Below are positions 35,139-45,100 of a DNA stretch of 64,000 nucleotides, one piece after another (positions within the stretch are counted from its first letter, which is position 1; every line of letters begins with the position of its first letter). The notes under the pieces were generated by a model. It worked only from the letters and a program-made list of their open reading frames with translations. It made no database searches and had not been told where the DNA came from. The position numbers were made by a program, and so were the translations under genes. This DNA is from Dechloromonas sp. A34 (GTDB lineage: Bacteria > Pseudomonadota > Gammaproteobacteria > Burkholderiales > Rhodocyclaceae). The DNA is taken from NCBI RefSeq assembly GCF_026261605.1, contig NZ_CP102486.1, forward strand, positions 1,488,001-1,552,000, read 5' to 3'.

Positions 35139-37076
35139 ATGAGCGACTTTGCCGGAATGGAAGACCTACTGCAGGACTTTCTACAAGAGGCCTCCGATTT
35201 GCTGTCCGATGTGGACAACAAGCTGGTTGATCTTGAAAAGACGCCTGATGATCGCGGGCTGCTCAACGACATTTTTCGCGGGTTTCACACCGTCAAGGGA
35301 GGGGCCGGGTTTCTCAACGCCGCCGAACTCGTGACGCTGTGCCACCTCACCGAAAATCTGTTTGATCGCCTGCGCAATGGCGAATTGGAGCTGACTCCGG
35401 AGCTGATGGATATCATCATGGCGGCCACCAAAGGGGTGCGCGACATGTTTGGCGAGTTAGGCCAGATGGTGCTGCCGCAACCGGCGGATCCACAGGTTAT
35501 CGCGGCGCTGAAGGGAGTTTTGAGCGGCGAGCCGCCGGCTGCTGTGGCGACTCCGGATTTGGGGGAGGGCGAGCCCGTTGCTTCGGTAGCGCAGGCGGCC
35601 ACTGTGGCCTCGGGGGAGCCCGACTGGAATGTTTTGCACGCTACCTTGACTGGGGTCTCTACTGCTGCGGCGCAGGGCGAATTGATCACCAAGGCGGAAA
35701 CCGAGACGCAGCAGGCCGTTGCGACAACGCTGGCGACGACGGCTGAGGGGGCAGCGGCCGCGGTTGCTGCCCAAGCGGGGGCGCCGTCGGCTTTTGGTCG
35801 GCGGGCAACTGACCGGCCGGGCGGGCAGCCCACCACGGCACGGCGCGCTGAAGAGCGCGGGGTCCGGGAAAACACAATACGGGTTGATACTTCACGCCTT
35901 GATCAGGTTTTGAACCTGTCGGGGGAAATTGGCCTGACCAAGAATCGACTGACCAGCTTGCGGGCCGATATCCTGGCCGGCAAGAACGATTCGGAAACGC
36001 TGCATGCACTCGATCAGGCGGTCAGCCAGCTCGACCTGCTGGTGTCCGATCTGCAGAATTCGGTAATGAAGACGCGGATGCAGCCGATTGGCCGGCTGTT
36101 CCAGAAATACCCGCGGATCGCTCGCGATCTGGCACGCCAGTTGGGCAAGGACGTTGAATTGGTGCTGGCTGGCGAGGAAACCGAAGTCGACAAGACGATG
36201 ATCGAGGATCTCGCCGATCCGCTGATTCACCTGATTCGCAATGCAGTCGATCATGGTGTCGAAATGCCGCTCGAACGGCAGGCGGCAGGTAAGCCCCAGA
36301 AGAGCCTGGTGCGGTTGGAGGCGCGTCAGGAGGGGGATCATATCGTCCTGATCATTGCCGACGACGGCAAGGGTATGAGTGCCGAGCGCATCCGGGCTAA
36401 GGCGGTCGAGAAGGGTCTGATTTCCGAAGAGGAGGCCAATACTCTCGACGAACGGCAAAGTCTGAATTTGATTTTCCTGCCAGGGTTCTCGACCAAATCC
36501 CAGATTTCCGACGTTTCCGGGCGCGGAGTCGGGATGGATGTCGTCAAAACCAACATCCAGAAGCTCAACGGCTCGATCGAAATTCGCTCGGAGCCGGGCA
36601 AGGGATCGATCTTCATCATTTCCCTGCCGTTGACCCTGGCCATTCTGCCGGTGCTGCTGGTCCTGCTCGGCGATCAACCGTTCGCGTTGCCGCTGTCGCT
36701 GGTCCGGGAAATCCTGCCGATCGAGCAAAGCCGGATCCAGGAGGTCGGGGGTAAGGAGACCCTGGTCGTCCGCGGCGAGGTTTTGCCGGCCATCTCGCTG
36801 GCACGTATGCTGGGCTGGCCGCTGACGCAATATCCTGAATACGGCGTCTTCATGCAAACGGCCGAGCGCAGCTTCATTCTCGGCGTCGACAGCTTCGCTG
36901 GACGCGACGATGCGGTGATCAAGTCGCTTGAAGATTTCCGGCCGAAGGGAGTGGCGGGGGTGACCACGCTGTCGAACGGTCAGATTGTGTTGATTCTGGA
37001 CATGAAAGAATTGCTGGCTGATCTCGGGCAGCATCCGGACATGGCTGCTGGTTTGCGGGCGCTCGACTTCGCCTGA
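35139..37076 (+). CDS. cheA: chemotaxis histidine kinase CheA (locus 2)
   Basis: 645 residues, intact. HPt domain with His50 in FRGFHTVKGGAGF; an Ala-rich linker of about 100 residues where a P2 domain might be expected; dimerisation domain (ENTIRVDTSRLDQVLNLSGEIGLTKNRL); HATPase with NAVDHGVEMPLE, DDGKGMSAERI and GRGVGMDVVK; and a CheW-like domain. It differs from CheA-1 in domain spacing. It is encoded 12 bases after cheZ and ends at the terminator 37101-37130. Confidence 0.95.
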   Translation: MSDFAGMEDLLQDFLQEASDLLSDVDNKLVDLEKTPDDRGLLNDIFRGFHTVKGGAGFLNAAELVTLCHLTENLFDRLRNGELELTPELMDIIMAATKGVRDMFGELGQMVLPQPADPQVIAALKGVLSGEPPAAVATPDLGEGEPVASVAQAATVASGEPDWNVLHATLTGVSTAAAQGELITKAETETQQAVATTLATTAEGAAAAVAAQAGAPSAFGRRATDRPGGQPTTARRAEERGVRENTIRVDTSRLDQVLNLSGEIGLTKNRLTSLRADILAGKNDSETLHALDQAVSQLDLLVSDLQNSVMKTRMQPIGRLFQKYPRIARDLARQLGKDVELVLAGEETEVDKTMIEDLADPLIHLIRNAVDHGVEMPLERQAAGKPQKSLVRLEARQEGDHIVLIIADDGKGMSAERIRAKAVEKGLISEEEANTLDERQSLNLIFLPGFSTKSQISDVSGRGVGMDVVKTNIQKLNGSIEIRSEPGKGSIFIISLPLTLAILPVLLVLLGDQPFALPLSLVREILPIEQSRIQEVGGKETLVVRGEVLPAISLARMLGWPLTQYPEYGVFMQTAERSFILGVDSFAGRDDAVIKSLEDFRPKGVAGVTTLSNGQIVLILDMKELLADLGQHPDMAAGLRALDFA

Positions 37077-37100
37077 TTCCCGTTTTAGGTCAACGAGTTG

Positions 37101-37130
37101 AGAGGGGGCTTGCCCCCTCTTTTCTTTTTT
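37101..37130 (+). terminator. terminator after chemotaxis locus 2
   Basis: Stem AGAGGGGGC/GCCCCCTCT with a TT loop and a T-rich tail, 24 bases past the cheA stop. It separates the chemotaxis unit from flhB. A TATAAT at 37224-37229 in the following 125-base gap is a possible -10 for the flhB operon. Confidence 0.88.
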
Positions 37131-37255
37131 GCAGGTTTACCATGTTGTCATGCGCTTGCAGCTGGCATCTGAGAAACCGGCTAAATAAACACACGTACCT
37201 CTTTAATTTTTCTAGTTTTTTCCTATAATAGCCTCATCGATACCTGATGACGGCT

Positions 37256-38389
37256 ATGGCGGAAGAGAGCGACCTCGAGAAAACAGAAGAGCCTACTGGC
37301 CGCCGCCTAGAGCAGGCGCGCGAGAAGGGTCAGGTCCCCCATTCCCGCGAACTAGGTACTTTCCTGGTCCTGATCTCGGCCGGTGCCGCGTTCTGGATGA
37401 TGGGCAGTTGGTTCATGCAGCGTTCCATGGCTATCACGCGCAAGGCCTTGTCGATTGAGCCCGAATTCATGCGCGAACCTTCTCTGATGTTGCCGCGCCT
37501 GGTGGAGATTTCCGGCGACGCCCTGCTTGCCTTCTCGCCCTTTTTTGCCTTGCTGCTCCTTGCCGCGGTGCTGCCGCCATTTTTCCTGAACGCCTTCGTG
37601 TTTTCAACGCAGGCGCTGACCCCCGATTTGAAGCGCCTGAATCCGCTGGCCGGCATCGGCCGGATGTTCTCCTGGGGAAGCCTGATGGAATTGGGCAAGG
37701 CGGTCCTCAAGGCCAGCCTGGTGGGTGGCGTTGCCATCCTGCTGATCTGGAAGGAGCGCGACGAGATCTTCGGCCTGCTGGCTGAGCCGCTCGAAGCCGG
37801 ATTGGCGCATGCCGGGCAGCTGGTGACATTTTCTTTTCTGATGCTGGTCGCGACGCTGATCCTCGTTGTTGCAGCCGACGTGCCTTTCCAGCTCTGGCAG
37901 TACTTCGACAAGCTGAAAATGACCAAGGAAGAGGTCAAGCAGGAAATGAAGGAAATGATGGGCGACCCGCAGCTCAAGGGACGCATCCGTAGCCTGCAGA
38001 TGCAGGCCGCCCGTAAGCGCATGATGGCGGCGGTGCCGCAGGCCGACGTGATCGTCACCAACCCGACGCACTATGCCGTGGCGCTGTCCTACAAGGCCGG
38101 AATGTCGGCACCCAAGGTGGTGGCCAAGGGAATGGGCGCGATTGCCCTGAAGATCCGAGAAGTCGGGATGGCGAACGCCGTACCGATCATGGAAGCGCCA
38201 CCGCTGGCGCGGGCGCTGCACAAGCATGCCGACCTCGACCGCGAAATACCCGGCGCCCTCTATAACGCAGTTGCCGAAGTACTCGCCTACATCTATCAGC
38301 TGGCCAACTGGCGGCAGGCGGGCGGGGCCTATCCGACGCCCCCGCGTGAGTTGCCCGTGCCGCTAGAACTTGTGCCGGAGGCCGCATAA
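37256..38389 (+). CDS. flhB: flagellar export apparatus protein FlhB
   Basis: 377 residues (380 if the upstream in-frame ATG at 37247 is used; neither has a clear ribosome site). It starts MAEESDLEKTEEPTGRRLEQAREKGQVPHSREL, the FlhB signature. Four membrane helices span about 30-210. The cytoplasmic domain contains the autocleavage site in VIVTNPTHYAVAL, where self-cleavage switches export from rod/hook to filament substrates. It is the first gene of the flhB-flhA-flhF-flhG-fliA-motC-motD unit; its TAA is followed immediately by the flhA ATG. Confidence 0.96.
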   Translation: MAEESDLEKTEEPTGRRLEQAREKGQVPHSRELGTFLVLISAGAAFWMMGSWFMQRSMAITRKALSIEPEFMREPSLMLPRLVEISGDALLAFSPFFALLLLAAVLPPFFLNAFVFSTQALTPDLKRLNPLAGIGRMFSWGSLMELGKAVLKASLVGGVAILLIWKERDEIFGLLAEPLEAGLAHAGQLVTFSFLMLVATLILVVAADVPFQLWQYFDKLKMTKEEVKQEMKEMMGDPQLKGRIRSLQMQAARKRMMAAVPQADVIVTNPTHYAVALSYKAGMSAPKVVAKGMGAIALKIREVGMANAVPIMEAPPLARALHKHADLDREIPGALYNAVAEVLAYIYQLANWRQAGGAYPTPPRELPVPLELVPEAA

Positions 38390-40474
38390 ATGGCCGCCTC
38401 CTCACTCAGCATGCAGGGCATCCTCGGGCGTCTGACCGGCACGCAGATTGCTGCACCGGTACTGATCCTGATGATCCTGTCGATGATGGTCCTGCCCTTG
38501 CCGGCCTTCGTCCTGGATTTGTTTTTCACCTTCAACATCGCCATCTCGGTGCTCGTGCTGCTGGTCGCCGTCAATACTCAGAAAACTCTCGATTTCTCGG
38601 TGTTTCCCACCGTCTTGCTGGTGACGACCCTGATGCGGCTGTCGCTCAATGTCGCCTCGACCCGAGTCGTGATGCTCGAAGGCCACACCGGTCCGGATGC
38701 CGCCGGCAAAGTGATCGAGGCCTTCGGTCACTTCCTGGTCGGGGGTAATTTTGCGGTCGGGATCATCGTTTTCATAATTCTCGTCGTGATCAACTTCGTC
38801 GTGATCACCAAGGGTGCCGGGCGGGTTGCCGAAGTCGCCGCCCGCTTCACCCTCGATGCCATGCCCGGCAAGCAGATGGCCATCGATGCCGACCTCAATG
38901 CCGGGCTGATCGGTGAAGAGGACGCTCGTCGCCGTCGTTCCGAGATTTCCCGCGAAGCCGAGTTCTTTGGCTCGATGGATGGTGCTTCGAAGTTCGTGCG
39001 TGGCGACGCGATCGCCGGCATCGTCATCATGTTGCTCAATGTTGTCGGCGGCTTGATCGTCGGGGTCCTTCAGCACGACATGGCGATAGCCCAGGCCGCC
39101 AAGAACTACACCTTGCTGACCATTGGCGATGGCTTGGTGGCGCAGATCCCCGGCCTGATCATTTCGATTGCCGCCGGCATGGTCGTCACCCGGGTCTCCG
39201 ATGATCGCGATATCGGCCAGCAGGTGGTGAGCCAGATGTTCGGCAACAGCAAGGCGATTGCCATTACCGCCGCGATCGTCGGCACCCTCGGTCTGATCCC
39301 GGGTATGCCGAACCTGGTCTTCCTGCTCCTGGCGTCGACCTTGGGCTGGCTGGCCTGGACGATGGCGAAGGCCGAACGGACGATCGTCGAAACACCGGTC
39401 AAAGTCGCGCCGGCACCGATGCAGGAAGCGGTCGAGGCCAGCTGGAGCGATGTCGCACCGCTCGATGTGCTTGGTCTGGAAGTGGGCTATCGCCTGATTC
39501 CACTGGTCGACAAGTCGCAGGATGGCGAGTTGCTGCGGCGTATCCGTGGGATTCGCAAGAAATTTGCCCAGGAAGTTGGCTTCCTGGTGTCGCCGGTCCA
39601 TATCCGCGACAACCTCGAATTGAAGCCGAATGCCTACCGCATCCTGCTCAAGGGGGTCGAAGTCGGCACCGGCGAGGCTTTTGCCGGTCAGTTCCTGGCC
39701 ATCAACCCGGGACGCGTTGCCGGAACGCTCAACGGTGCAGCGACCAAGGACCCGGCCTTCGGCCTGCCGGCGGTGTGGATCGATGCCGCCCAGCGCGAGC
39801 AGGCCCAGGCCTATGGCTACACTGTGGTCGATGCCTCGACTGTGGTCGCCACCCATCTCAATCACCTGATCCTGACGCACGCCGCCGAATTGCTGGGACG
39901 TCAGGAAGTGCAGCAACTGCTTGATCACCTGGCCAAGGACATGCCCAAGCTGGTCGAAGATCTGGTGCCCAAGGTGCTGCCCCTGGGCACGCTGCAAAAA
40001 GTTTTGCAGAACCTGCTCGACGAGGGCGTCCATATCCGTGATATGCGTACCGTCATCGAGACGGTGGCCGATCACGCCACACGTACCCAGAATGCCGACG
40101 AACTCACGACCCAGGTCCGCAATGCATTGGGCCGGGCGATTGTCCAGCAGATCTTCCCGGGTAATGCCGAAATGCAGGTCATGTCGCTCGATCCCACCCT
40201 GGAACGGCTGCTGGCTCAAGCCGTCAGCGGCGGATCGGATAACACCAGTTTCGAGCCCGGGCTGGCGGATACGCTGGTCCGCGAGACTGCGGCGGCGGCC
40301 CAACGACAGGAAGGCCTGGGGCTGCCCGCCGTCCTGCTCGTTCCGGCCAGCCTGCGCCTGCTGCTTTCCCGTTTCCTGCGCCGCACCGTGCCGCAACTGA
40401 AGGTGCTGGCCCATAACGAAGTTCCAGAAAATCGAATTATCAAGGTGACCTCGGTTATCGGAGGTAGAACATGA
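38390..40474 (+). CDS. flhA: flagellar export gate protein FlhA
   Basis: 694 residues. Eight membrane helices in the first half include the FHIPEP-type conserved cytoplasmic loop (RVAEVAARFTLDAMPGKQMAIDADLNAGLI, RRRSEISREAEFFGSMDGASKFVRGDA). The C-terminal half is the soluble export-docking domain. FlhA forms the nonameric gate that couples proton flow to substrate transfer. The ATG directly abuts flhB, and its end overlaps the flhF start by four bases. Confidence 0.97.
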   Translation: MAASSLSMQGILGRLTGTQIAAPVLILMILSMMVLPLPAFVLDLFFTFNIAISVLVLLVAVNTQKTLDFSVFPTVLLVTTLMRLSLNVASTRVVMLEGHTGPDAAGKVIEAFGHFLVGGNFAVGIIVFIILVVINFVVITKGAGRVAEVAARFTLDAMPGKQMAIDADLNAGLIGEEDARRRRSEISREAEFFGSMDGASKFVRGDAIAGIVIMLLNVVGGLIVGVLQHDMAIAQAAKNYTLLTIGDGLVAQIPGLIISIAAGMVVTRVSDDRDIGQQVVSQMFGNSKAIAITAAIVGTLGLIPGMPNLVFLLLASTLGWLAWTMAKAERTIVETPVKVAPAPMQEAVEASWSDVAPLDVLGLEVGYRLIPLVDKSQDGELLRRIRGIRKKFAQEVGFLVSPVHIRDNLELKPNAYRILLKGVEVGTGEAFAGQFLAINPGRVAGTLNGAATKDPAFGLPAVWIDAAQREQAQAYGYTVVDASTVVATHLNHLILTHAAELLGRQEVQQLLDHLAKDMPKLVEDLVPKVLPLGTLQKVLQNLLDEGVHIRDMRTVIETVADHATRTQNADELTTQVRNALGRAIVQQIFPGNAEMQVMSLDPTLERLLAQAVSGGSDNTSFEPGLADTLVRETAAAAQRQEGLGLPAVLLVPASLRLLLSRFLRRTVPQLKVLAHNEVPENRIIKVTSVIGGRT

Positions 40475-41939
40475 ACGTCAGAAAATTCATCGCCGCCAAT
40501 GCAAGGGACGCCTTGAGAAAAGTGAAGGAGACGCTCGGCAACGACGCGATCATCCTTTCCAATCGTGGCATTCCCGGAGGGGTCGAGATCATGGCGGTGG
40601 CCGCCCGTGACATGGCCATGATCGTGCCGACCCAGGTTGCTGATTCAGCCGCCGCCGAACGTCGTCCGTCGCCGCTGGAAGTCGAAGACGACTACCGGGT
40701 TTCGCTGAGTAGCGCTCGCGCCCAGGCCGCCCAGCCGATTCAGCGGCACGCCATCCCGCACACGGTGGTTACCCCGCAGCCCCGCCCGCCGATTCAACCG
40801 GCACCGGTGCCCGCCGCCCGCCCGCAGGGGTCGGTCAATGCCGGCATTCCGCGTACCGGATCGCTGCGCAACCTCGAGACGGCGCGTCCGCAGCAATCAA
40901 CCGGCACCATGCCGCCCGCTGCCAATCCCGCCCGGCCACGCGCATGCAGGCTCCGGCCAGCCCGCCGCCGCGCCGGACCGAGGCCGATGTCGTGCCGATG
41001 GAAGTCATGGAAGAAATCCGTTCCCTGCGCAAGATGGTCGAACAGCATCTGGCCGGTTTTGCCTGGGGCGAGGCCTCGCGTTCGGAACCCGTGAAAACCG
41101 ATGTCCTGCGGCAGATGCTGGATGCCGGGTTTTCGCCACAGTTCTCACGCGACCTGCTGACCGATCTGCCGGTCGAAATGGATGCTGTCCAGGCCATGGC
41201 CTGGGTCAAGGGAGCGGCCGACCGCGCCTTGTTCACCATCGGCAACGAGGGTGACATCGTCGATCGCGGTGGCGTCTATGCTCTGGTCGGTCCGACCGGG
41301 GTCGGCAAGACGACGACGACCGCCAAGCTGGCGGCGCGCTGCGTCCTGCGCCATGGTCCGAGCAAGGTCGCGTTGGTGACAACTGACGGTTACCGGATTG
41401 GTGCCCACGAACAATTGCGCATCTACGGCCGGATCCTGGGGGTTTCGGTCTATCTGGTGAAGGACGCAGTCGAACTGCGCCAAACCCTGAAAGAGCTGCA
41501 GCACAAGCACATGGTCCTGATCGACACGATGGGCATGAGCCAGAAGGACAAGCTGGTGCCGGAACTCACCGACATGCTGGCCGGTTGCGATGTGCAGCGC
41601 CTGTTGTTGCTCTCGTCCACCTCGCGCGGTGATACGCTTGACGACGTTGTGCGTGCCTATGAAGGTGACAATCTGGCCGGCTGTATCCTAACCAAGATCG
41701 ACGAGGCGGCTACCCTGGCAACGCCGCTCGACGTCATCATGCGCCACGGCCTGAAGCTACATTACGTTTCCAACGGTCAGCGCGTCCCGGAAGACCTGCA
41801 TCTGCCCAATCGCGGCTACCTGATGCACCGTGCCTTCAAGGATGTGCCGGAAAGCTCTCCGCACAAGCATACCGGTGTCGAGCCTGCGCTGATGATGGCC
41901 AATGCCGGCATGGTTTCGGTCGGAGGTCGTCGTGGCTGA
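40471..41939 (+). CDS. flhF: SRP-type GTPase FlhF, frameshifted in this sequence
   Basis: The first frame gives the FlhF N-terminus (MNVRKFIAANARDALRKVKETLGNDAIILSNR) and a Pro/Ala-rich linker, then runs into nonsense. The GTPase part continues in another frame from about 40935. Adding one base near 40931-40937 (CCCGGCC) gives 489 residues. The NG domain holds LVGPTGVGKTTTTAKLAAR (G1), TTDGYRIGAHEQLRIYG, DTMGMSQKD (the usual DTAG as DTMG) and LTKIDEAA. FlhF places the flagellum at the pole with FlhG. The shift lies in the low-complexity linker. Confidence 0.9.
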
Positions 41940-42822
41940 CTTCCGCGTTGACCAGGCGGCCGGACTGCGCCGCCTGCTCGGAGGTGGTCAGCAGTTGCAG
42001 GTGGTGACCTTCGTCGCCGGTTGCGAGGGGGTCGGGCGCAGCGTCGCGGTCGCCAACCTCGGTGTCGCACTGGCGCGTCTCGGCAAAGAGGTGCTGATCA
42101 TCGACGAGCATGCCTCGCGCGACGACATTGCCTCATCGTTCGGCTTGGTTTCCCGCTACGACCTGCTCAATGTGGTGCAGCGCGAATTGGCCCTGTCGCA
42201 GGTTCTGCTTCAGCCGATGCAAGGCCTGCGCGTGCTGCCGGCCGCCAAGGCAGTTCGCAAACTGGGCCGTCTCTCCTTGCCGCAGCAGCAGACCCTGCTC
42301 GATGCGATGTCCGGTCTGGAGCGCCCGATCGACATCATTCTGGTCGATGCCTGCATGGCCCACCCCAACGGCTTCTCGCCTTTCGGTCTGGCCTCGCAGG
42401 AGGCCGTGGTCGTGCTGTCCGGCAATAGCGCCTCGATCACCGAGGCCTATTCGCTGATCAAGAAAGTCAGTCACGCCTTTGCGCGCAAGCACTTCCGCAT
42501 TTTGGTGAACAAGGTGCGCAGTCAGCCGGATGCCCGTTCGATCTACGAAAATATCGCTCAGGTCGCAGCGCAGCGTGGTATCGCCCGTCTTGACTATGCT
42601 GGCGCCATTCCTCTCGACGAGTCCCTGCGTCAGTCCTTCCAGCTCGGTCGCCCGGTTCTGATCCAGGCGCCCGATTCCGCATCGGCCGCCGCCTTCCGCG
42701 ATATCGCCTCCGATCTGCTCTACTGGCAGCGTGGCGAAGGCGAGACCGGCGGGGTCGAACATTTCATGCAGCAACTGCTACACTTGAGCCAACGCATAAC
42801 CCCGAACGTACTACGAGCCTGA
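41932..42822 (+). CDS. flhG: flagellar number regulator FlhG (FleN), with degenerate P-loop
   Basis: 296 residues from GTG 41932, with GGAGG six bases upstream. The N-terminal DQAAGLRRLL is the FlhF-activating motif of FlhG. The expected MinD-type Walker A reads AGCEGVGRS (about 29-37), with neither the signature lysine nor the P-loop lysine (Arg36 instead), and the next motif is IIDEHASRDD rather than the usual LLDADLG. ATP hydrolysis is therefore doubtful, while FlhF contact may remain. This may be a lineage trait. It overlaps flhF by eight bases and fliA by one. Confidence 0.9.
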   Translation: MADFRVDQAAGLRRLLGGGQQLQVVTFVAGCEGVGRSVAVANLGVALARLGKEVLIIDEHASRDDIASSFGLVSRYDLLNVVQRELALSQVLLQPMQGLRVLPAAKAVRKLGRLSLPQQQTLLDAMSGLERPIDIILVDACMAHPNGFSPFGLASQEAVVVLSGNSASITEAYSLIKKVSHAFARKHFRILVNKVRSQPDARSIYENIAQVAAQRGIARLDYAGAIPLDESLRQSFQLGRPVLIQAPDSASAAAFRDIASDLLYWQRGEGETGGVEHFMQQLLHLSQRITPNVLRA

Positions 42823-43574
42823 TGTATACCGCTGCCGGGCAGCCAGACAGGGACCAGTTGGTTCAGCGCTTCGTACCGCTGGTGAAACGTATCGCCTATC
42901 ATTTGATGGCGCGCCTGCCGGCAAGCGTACAGCTCGATGATCTGGTCCAGAACGGCATGATGGGCCTGCTCGATGCCATGGACCGTTATCAGGAAGGCTT
43001 CGGGGCGCAGTTTGAGACCTATGCTACCCAGCGCGTGCGGGGTGCCATGCTCGATGGCCTGCGGGAGAACGACTGGTTGCCGCGCAATCTGCGTCGCGAA
43101 CTGCGTCGTATCGAAGGGGCGATCAACCAACTGGAGCACGAGCACGGCCGCGCCCCGTCGGAGCGCGAGCTCGCCGACGCCTTGGGCATGTCGCTGGCGG
43201 ATTACCAGAAGACCCTCCAGGATGCGCGCGGCCATCAACTGGTCTACTTCGAAGATTTTGCCGGCGAAGGTGATGACGACTTTCTCGAGCGCCATTTCAC
43301 CGACAACAAAGCCGATCCGGCCAATATTCTCGAAGACCGTAATCTCCGGGAGATGTTGGTAAAAGCCATCGGCCAGCTTCCGGACCGGGAAAAAATGATG
43401 ATGGCGCTCTACTACGAACAGGATCTCAATCTGCGCGAAATCGGCGAGATCATGGAGGTCACCGAATCCCGGATCTGCCAGTTGCATAGTCAGGCGATCG
43501 CCCGCCTGCGTAGTCAGGTTCTTGGCGAACTGCCGGCGGTGAAGAAGCGGAGTAAGGAGAAGAAGCTTGGATAA
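42822..43574 (+). CDS. fliA: flagellar RNA polymerase sigma factor FliA (sigma-28)
   Basis: 250 residues. Regions 2 to 4 are visible: LVKRIAYHLMARLPASVQLDDLVQNGMMGLLDAM (region 2), ETYATQRVRGAMLDGLRENDWLPR, and the C-terminal helix-turn-helix LREIGEIMEVTESRICQLHSQAIARLR. FliA reads class III promoters such as those found here before flgM and flgK, and is held inactive by FlgM until the hook is finished. Its ATG overlaps the flhG stop. Confidence 0.96.
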   Translation: MYTAAGQPDRDQLVQRFVPLVKRIAYHLMARLPASVQLDDLVQNGMMGLLDAMDRYQEGFGAQFETYATQRVRGAMLDGLRENDWLPRNLRRELRRIEGAINQLEHEHGRAPSERELADALGMSLADYQKTLQDARGHQLVYFEDFAGEGDDDFLERHFTDNKADPANILEDRNLREMLVKAIGQLPDREKMMMALYYEQDLNLREIGEIMEVTESRICQLHSQAIARLRSQVLGELPAVKKRSKEKKLG

Positions 43575-44307
43575 GATCAGTCTGGCCGGCCTTGCTCTAG
43601 GCCTGATCGCCATCCTGGGCGGCCAGATTCTCGAGGGCGGGCATGTCGGCTCACTGGTTCAGCCAACCGCACTGCTCATCGTTCTCGGCGGGACCTTGGG
43701 TGCCGTCCTGTTGCAAAGCCCATTCCACGTCTTCAAGCGTGGTGTCTTAATGGCGAAATGGGTCTGGGTGCCGCCGGTCATCGAGCAAAAGCGGATGATC
43801 GACCAAATCCTGACCTGGAGCCAGCAGTCCCGTCGCGAAGGGCTGCTCGCCCTGGAGAACTACATTCCCGGCATCAAGGATGAATTCACTCGGAAAGGCT
43901 TGCAGCTCCTGGTCGACGGCGCCGATCCGGAGCGCATTCGGGAGCTCATGGAAGTTGAGATCGGCACTTTTGAAGACGAGTGGCGGCAGTCGGCAAAAAT
44001 TTGGGATTCCGCCGGCGGGTATTCGCCGACGATCGGGATTCTGGGCGCGGTCATGGGGCTGATCCACGTCATGGAGAACCTTTCCGATCCGACCAAACTG
44101 GGGGCGGGCATTGCCGTGGCTTTCGTGGCGACCATTTATGGCGTCGGTCTTGCCAACCTCATCTACCTGCCGATCGCCGGCAAACTCAAGTATTACATTT
44201 CGCGGATGGTAGCCTCCCGTGAAATGCTGATCGATGGCCTGGTCGGCATCGCCCTGGGGGACAATCCGCGGATCATCGAGGGCCGCCTCAGGGGTTATCT
44301 GCTCTAA
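43567..44307 (+). CDS. motC: second flagellar stator subunit MotC (MotA family)
   Basis: 246 residues with a TTG start, supported by AAGGAG eight bases upstream and by DKISLAGLALGLIAILGGQ as the family N-terminus. It overlaps the fliA stop. Four membrane helices are present; the GGYSPTIGILGAVMGLIHVMENL and GLANLIYLPIAGKL segments are typical of MotC and PomA-like stators. With motD it is a second stator set beside motAB, as in Pseudomonas aeruginosa. Confidence 0.92.
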   Translation: MDKISLAGLALGLIAILGGQILEGGHVGSLVQPTALLIVLGGTLGAVLLQSPFHVFKRGVLMAKWVWVPPVIEQKRMIDQILTWSQQSRREGLLALENYIPGIKDEFTRKGLQLLVDGADPERIRELMEVEIGTFEDEWRQSAKIWDSAGGYSPTIGILGAVMGLIHVMENLSDPTKLGAGIAVAFVATIYGVGLANLIYLPIAGKLKYYISRMVASREMLIDGLVGIALGDNPRIIEGRLRGYLL

Positions 44308-45088
44308 TGGCCCGTCGCCGTCGCGAGGAAGAGCACGAAAACCACGAGCGCTGGCTGGTTTCCTACGCCGATTTCATTACATTGTTGTTTGCCTTCTTCG
44401 TCGTCATGTACGCCATTTCGTCGGTCAACGAGGGCAAGTACAAGGTGCTCTCCAATTCGCTGTCCAATGCGTTCACCAATACCACCGCCCAACCCGGCGG
44501 GCAGCCCATTGCCACCATTCAGGGGCGCCGCCGATTCCGCCGCGGCCGATTGCCAAGCCCGACAAATTGCCTGATCAGAAGAAGGTCGAGCAGCGCAAAA
44601 AAATGAAAAATATCGCCAGCGAGATCATGAATGCCTTGCAACCGCTGGTCGCCCAAGGCAAGGTGCGCCTGCTCGAAACCAGCCGCGGCGTGACCATCGA
44701 AATCAACGACAGCATCCTGTTTCAGCCTGGGCAGGCCAAGCTCCAGTCCGCGTCGGTCGGTGCGATGCTGGCGATCGCCCAGGTTCTGGCGGTTTCAGAT
44801 TTTCCGATCACCATCGAGGGGCACACTGACAACATTCCGATCGCGACACCGCAGTTCCCCTCGAACTGGGAATTGTCGGCGATGCGGGCGACTACCGTAC
44901 TTCGTCTGTTCAATGATGGGGGGGTTGGCGCCGAACGCCTGACGGCAATCGGCTACGGCGAAACGCGGCCGTTGGAAACCAATACGACCGTGGAAGGTCG
45001 GGCGCGCAATCGCCGGGTGAGTGTCCTGATCGATTCGAATCGGCCAGAGGAGCCGACCGAAATCGGGGGCATCGCGCCGCCGGGTTAA
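44307..45088 (+). CDS. motD: second stator subunit MotD (MotB family), frameshifted in this sequence
   Basis: The first frame gives MARRRREEEHENHERWLVSYADFITLLFAFFVVMYAIS, the membrane helix with the proton-carrying Asp, up to ATIQG. A second frame continues GAPPIPPRPIAKPDK and the OmpA-type peptidoglycan-binding domain (IEGHTDNIPI, NWELSAMRATTVLRLF). Adding one G to the four-G run 44522-44525 joins them into 260 residues. The shift is in the Pro-rich linker. Its ATG overlaps the motC stop. It is convergent with flgN, 12 bases apart. Confidence 0.9.
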
Positions 45089-45100
45089 GCCGCTAGGCCC

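Noticed and set aside
38402..40414. 670-codon open frame antisense to flhA
   Set aside because: No recognisable domain or membrane pattern; the sense strand encodes full-length FlhA. Long antisense frames are expected from the codon bias of GC-rich genes.
43567..43574. TTG start of motC as an annotation error
   Set aside because: AAGGAG is correctly spaced upstream and the first residues match MotC; the next in-frame ATG would remove the first membrane helix.
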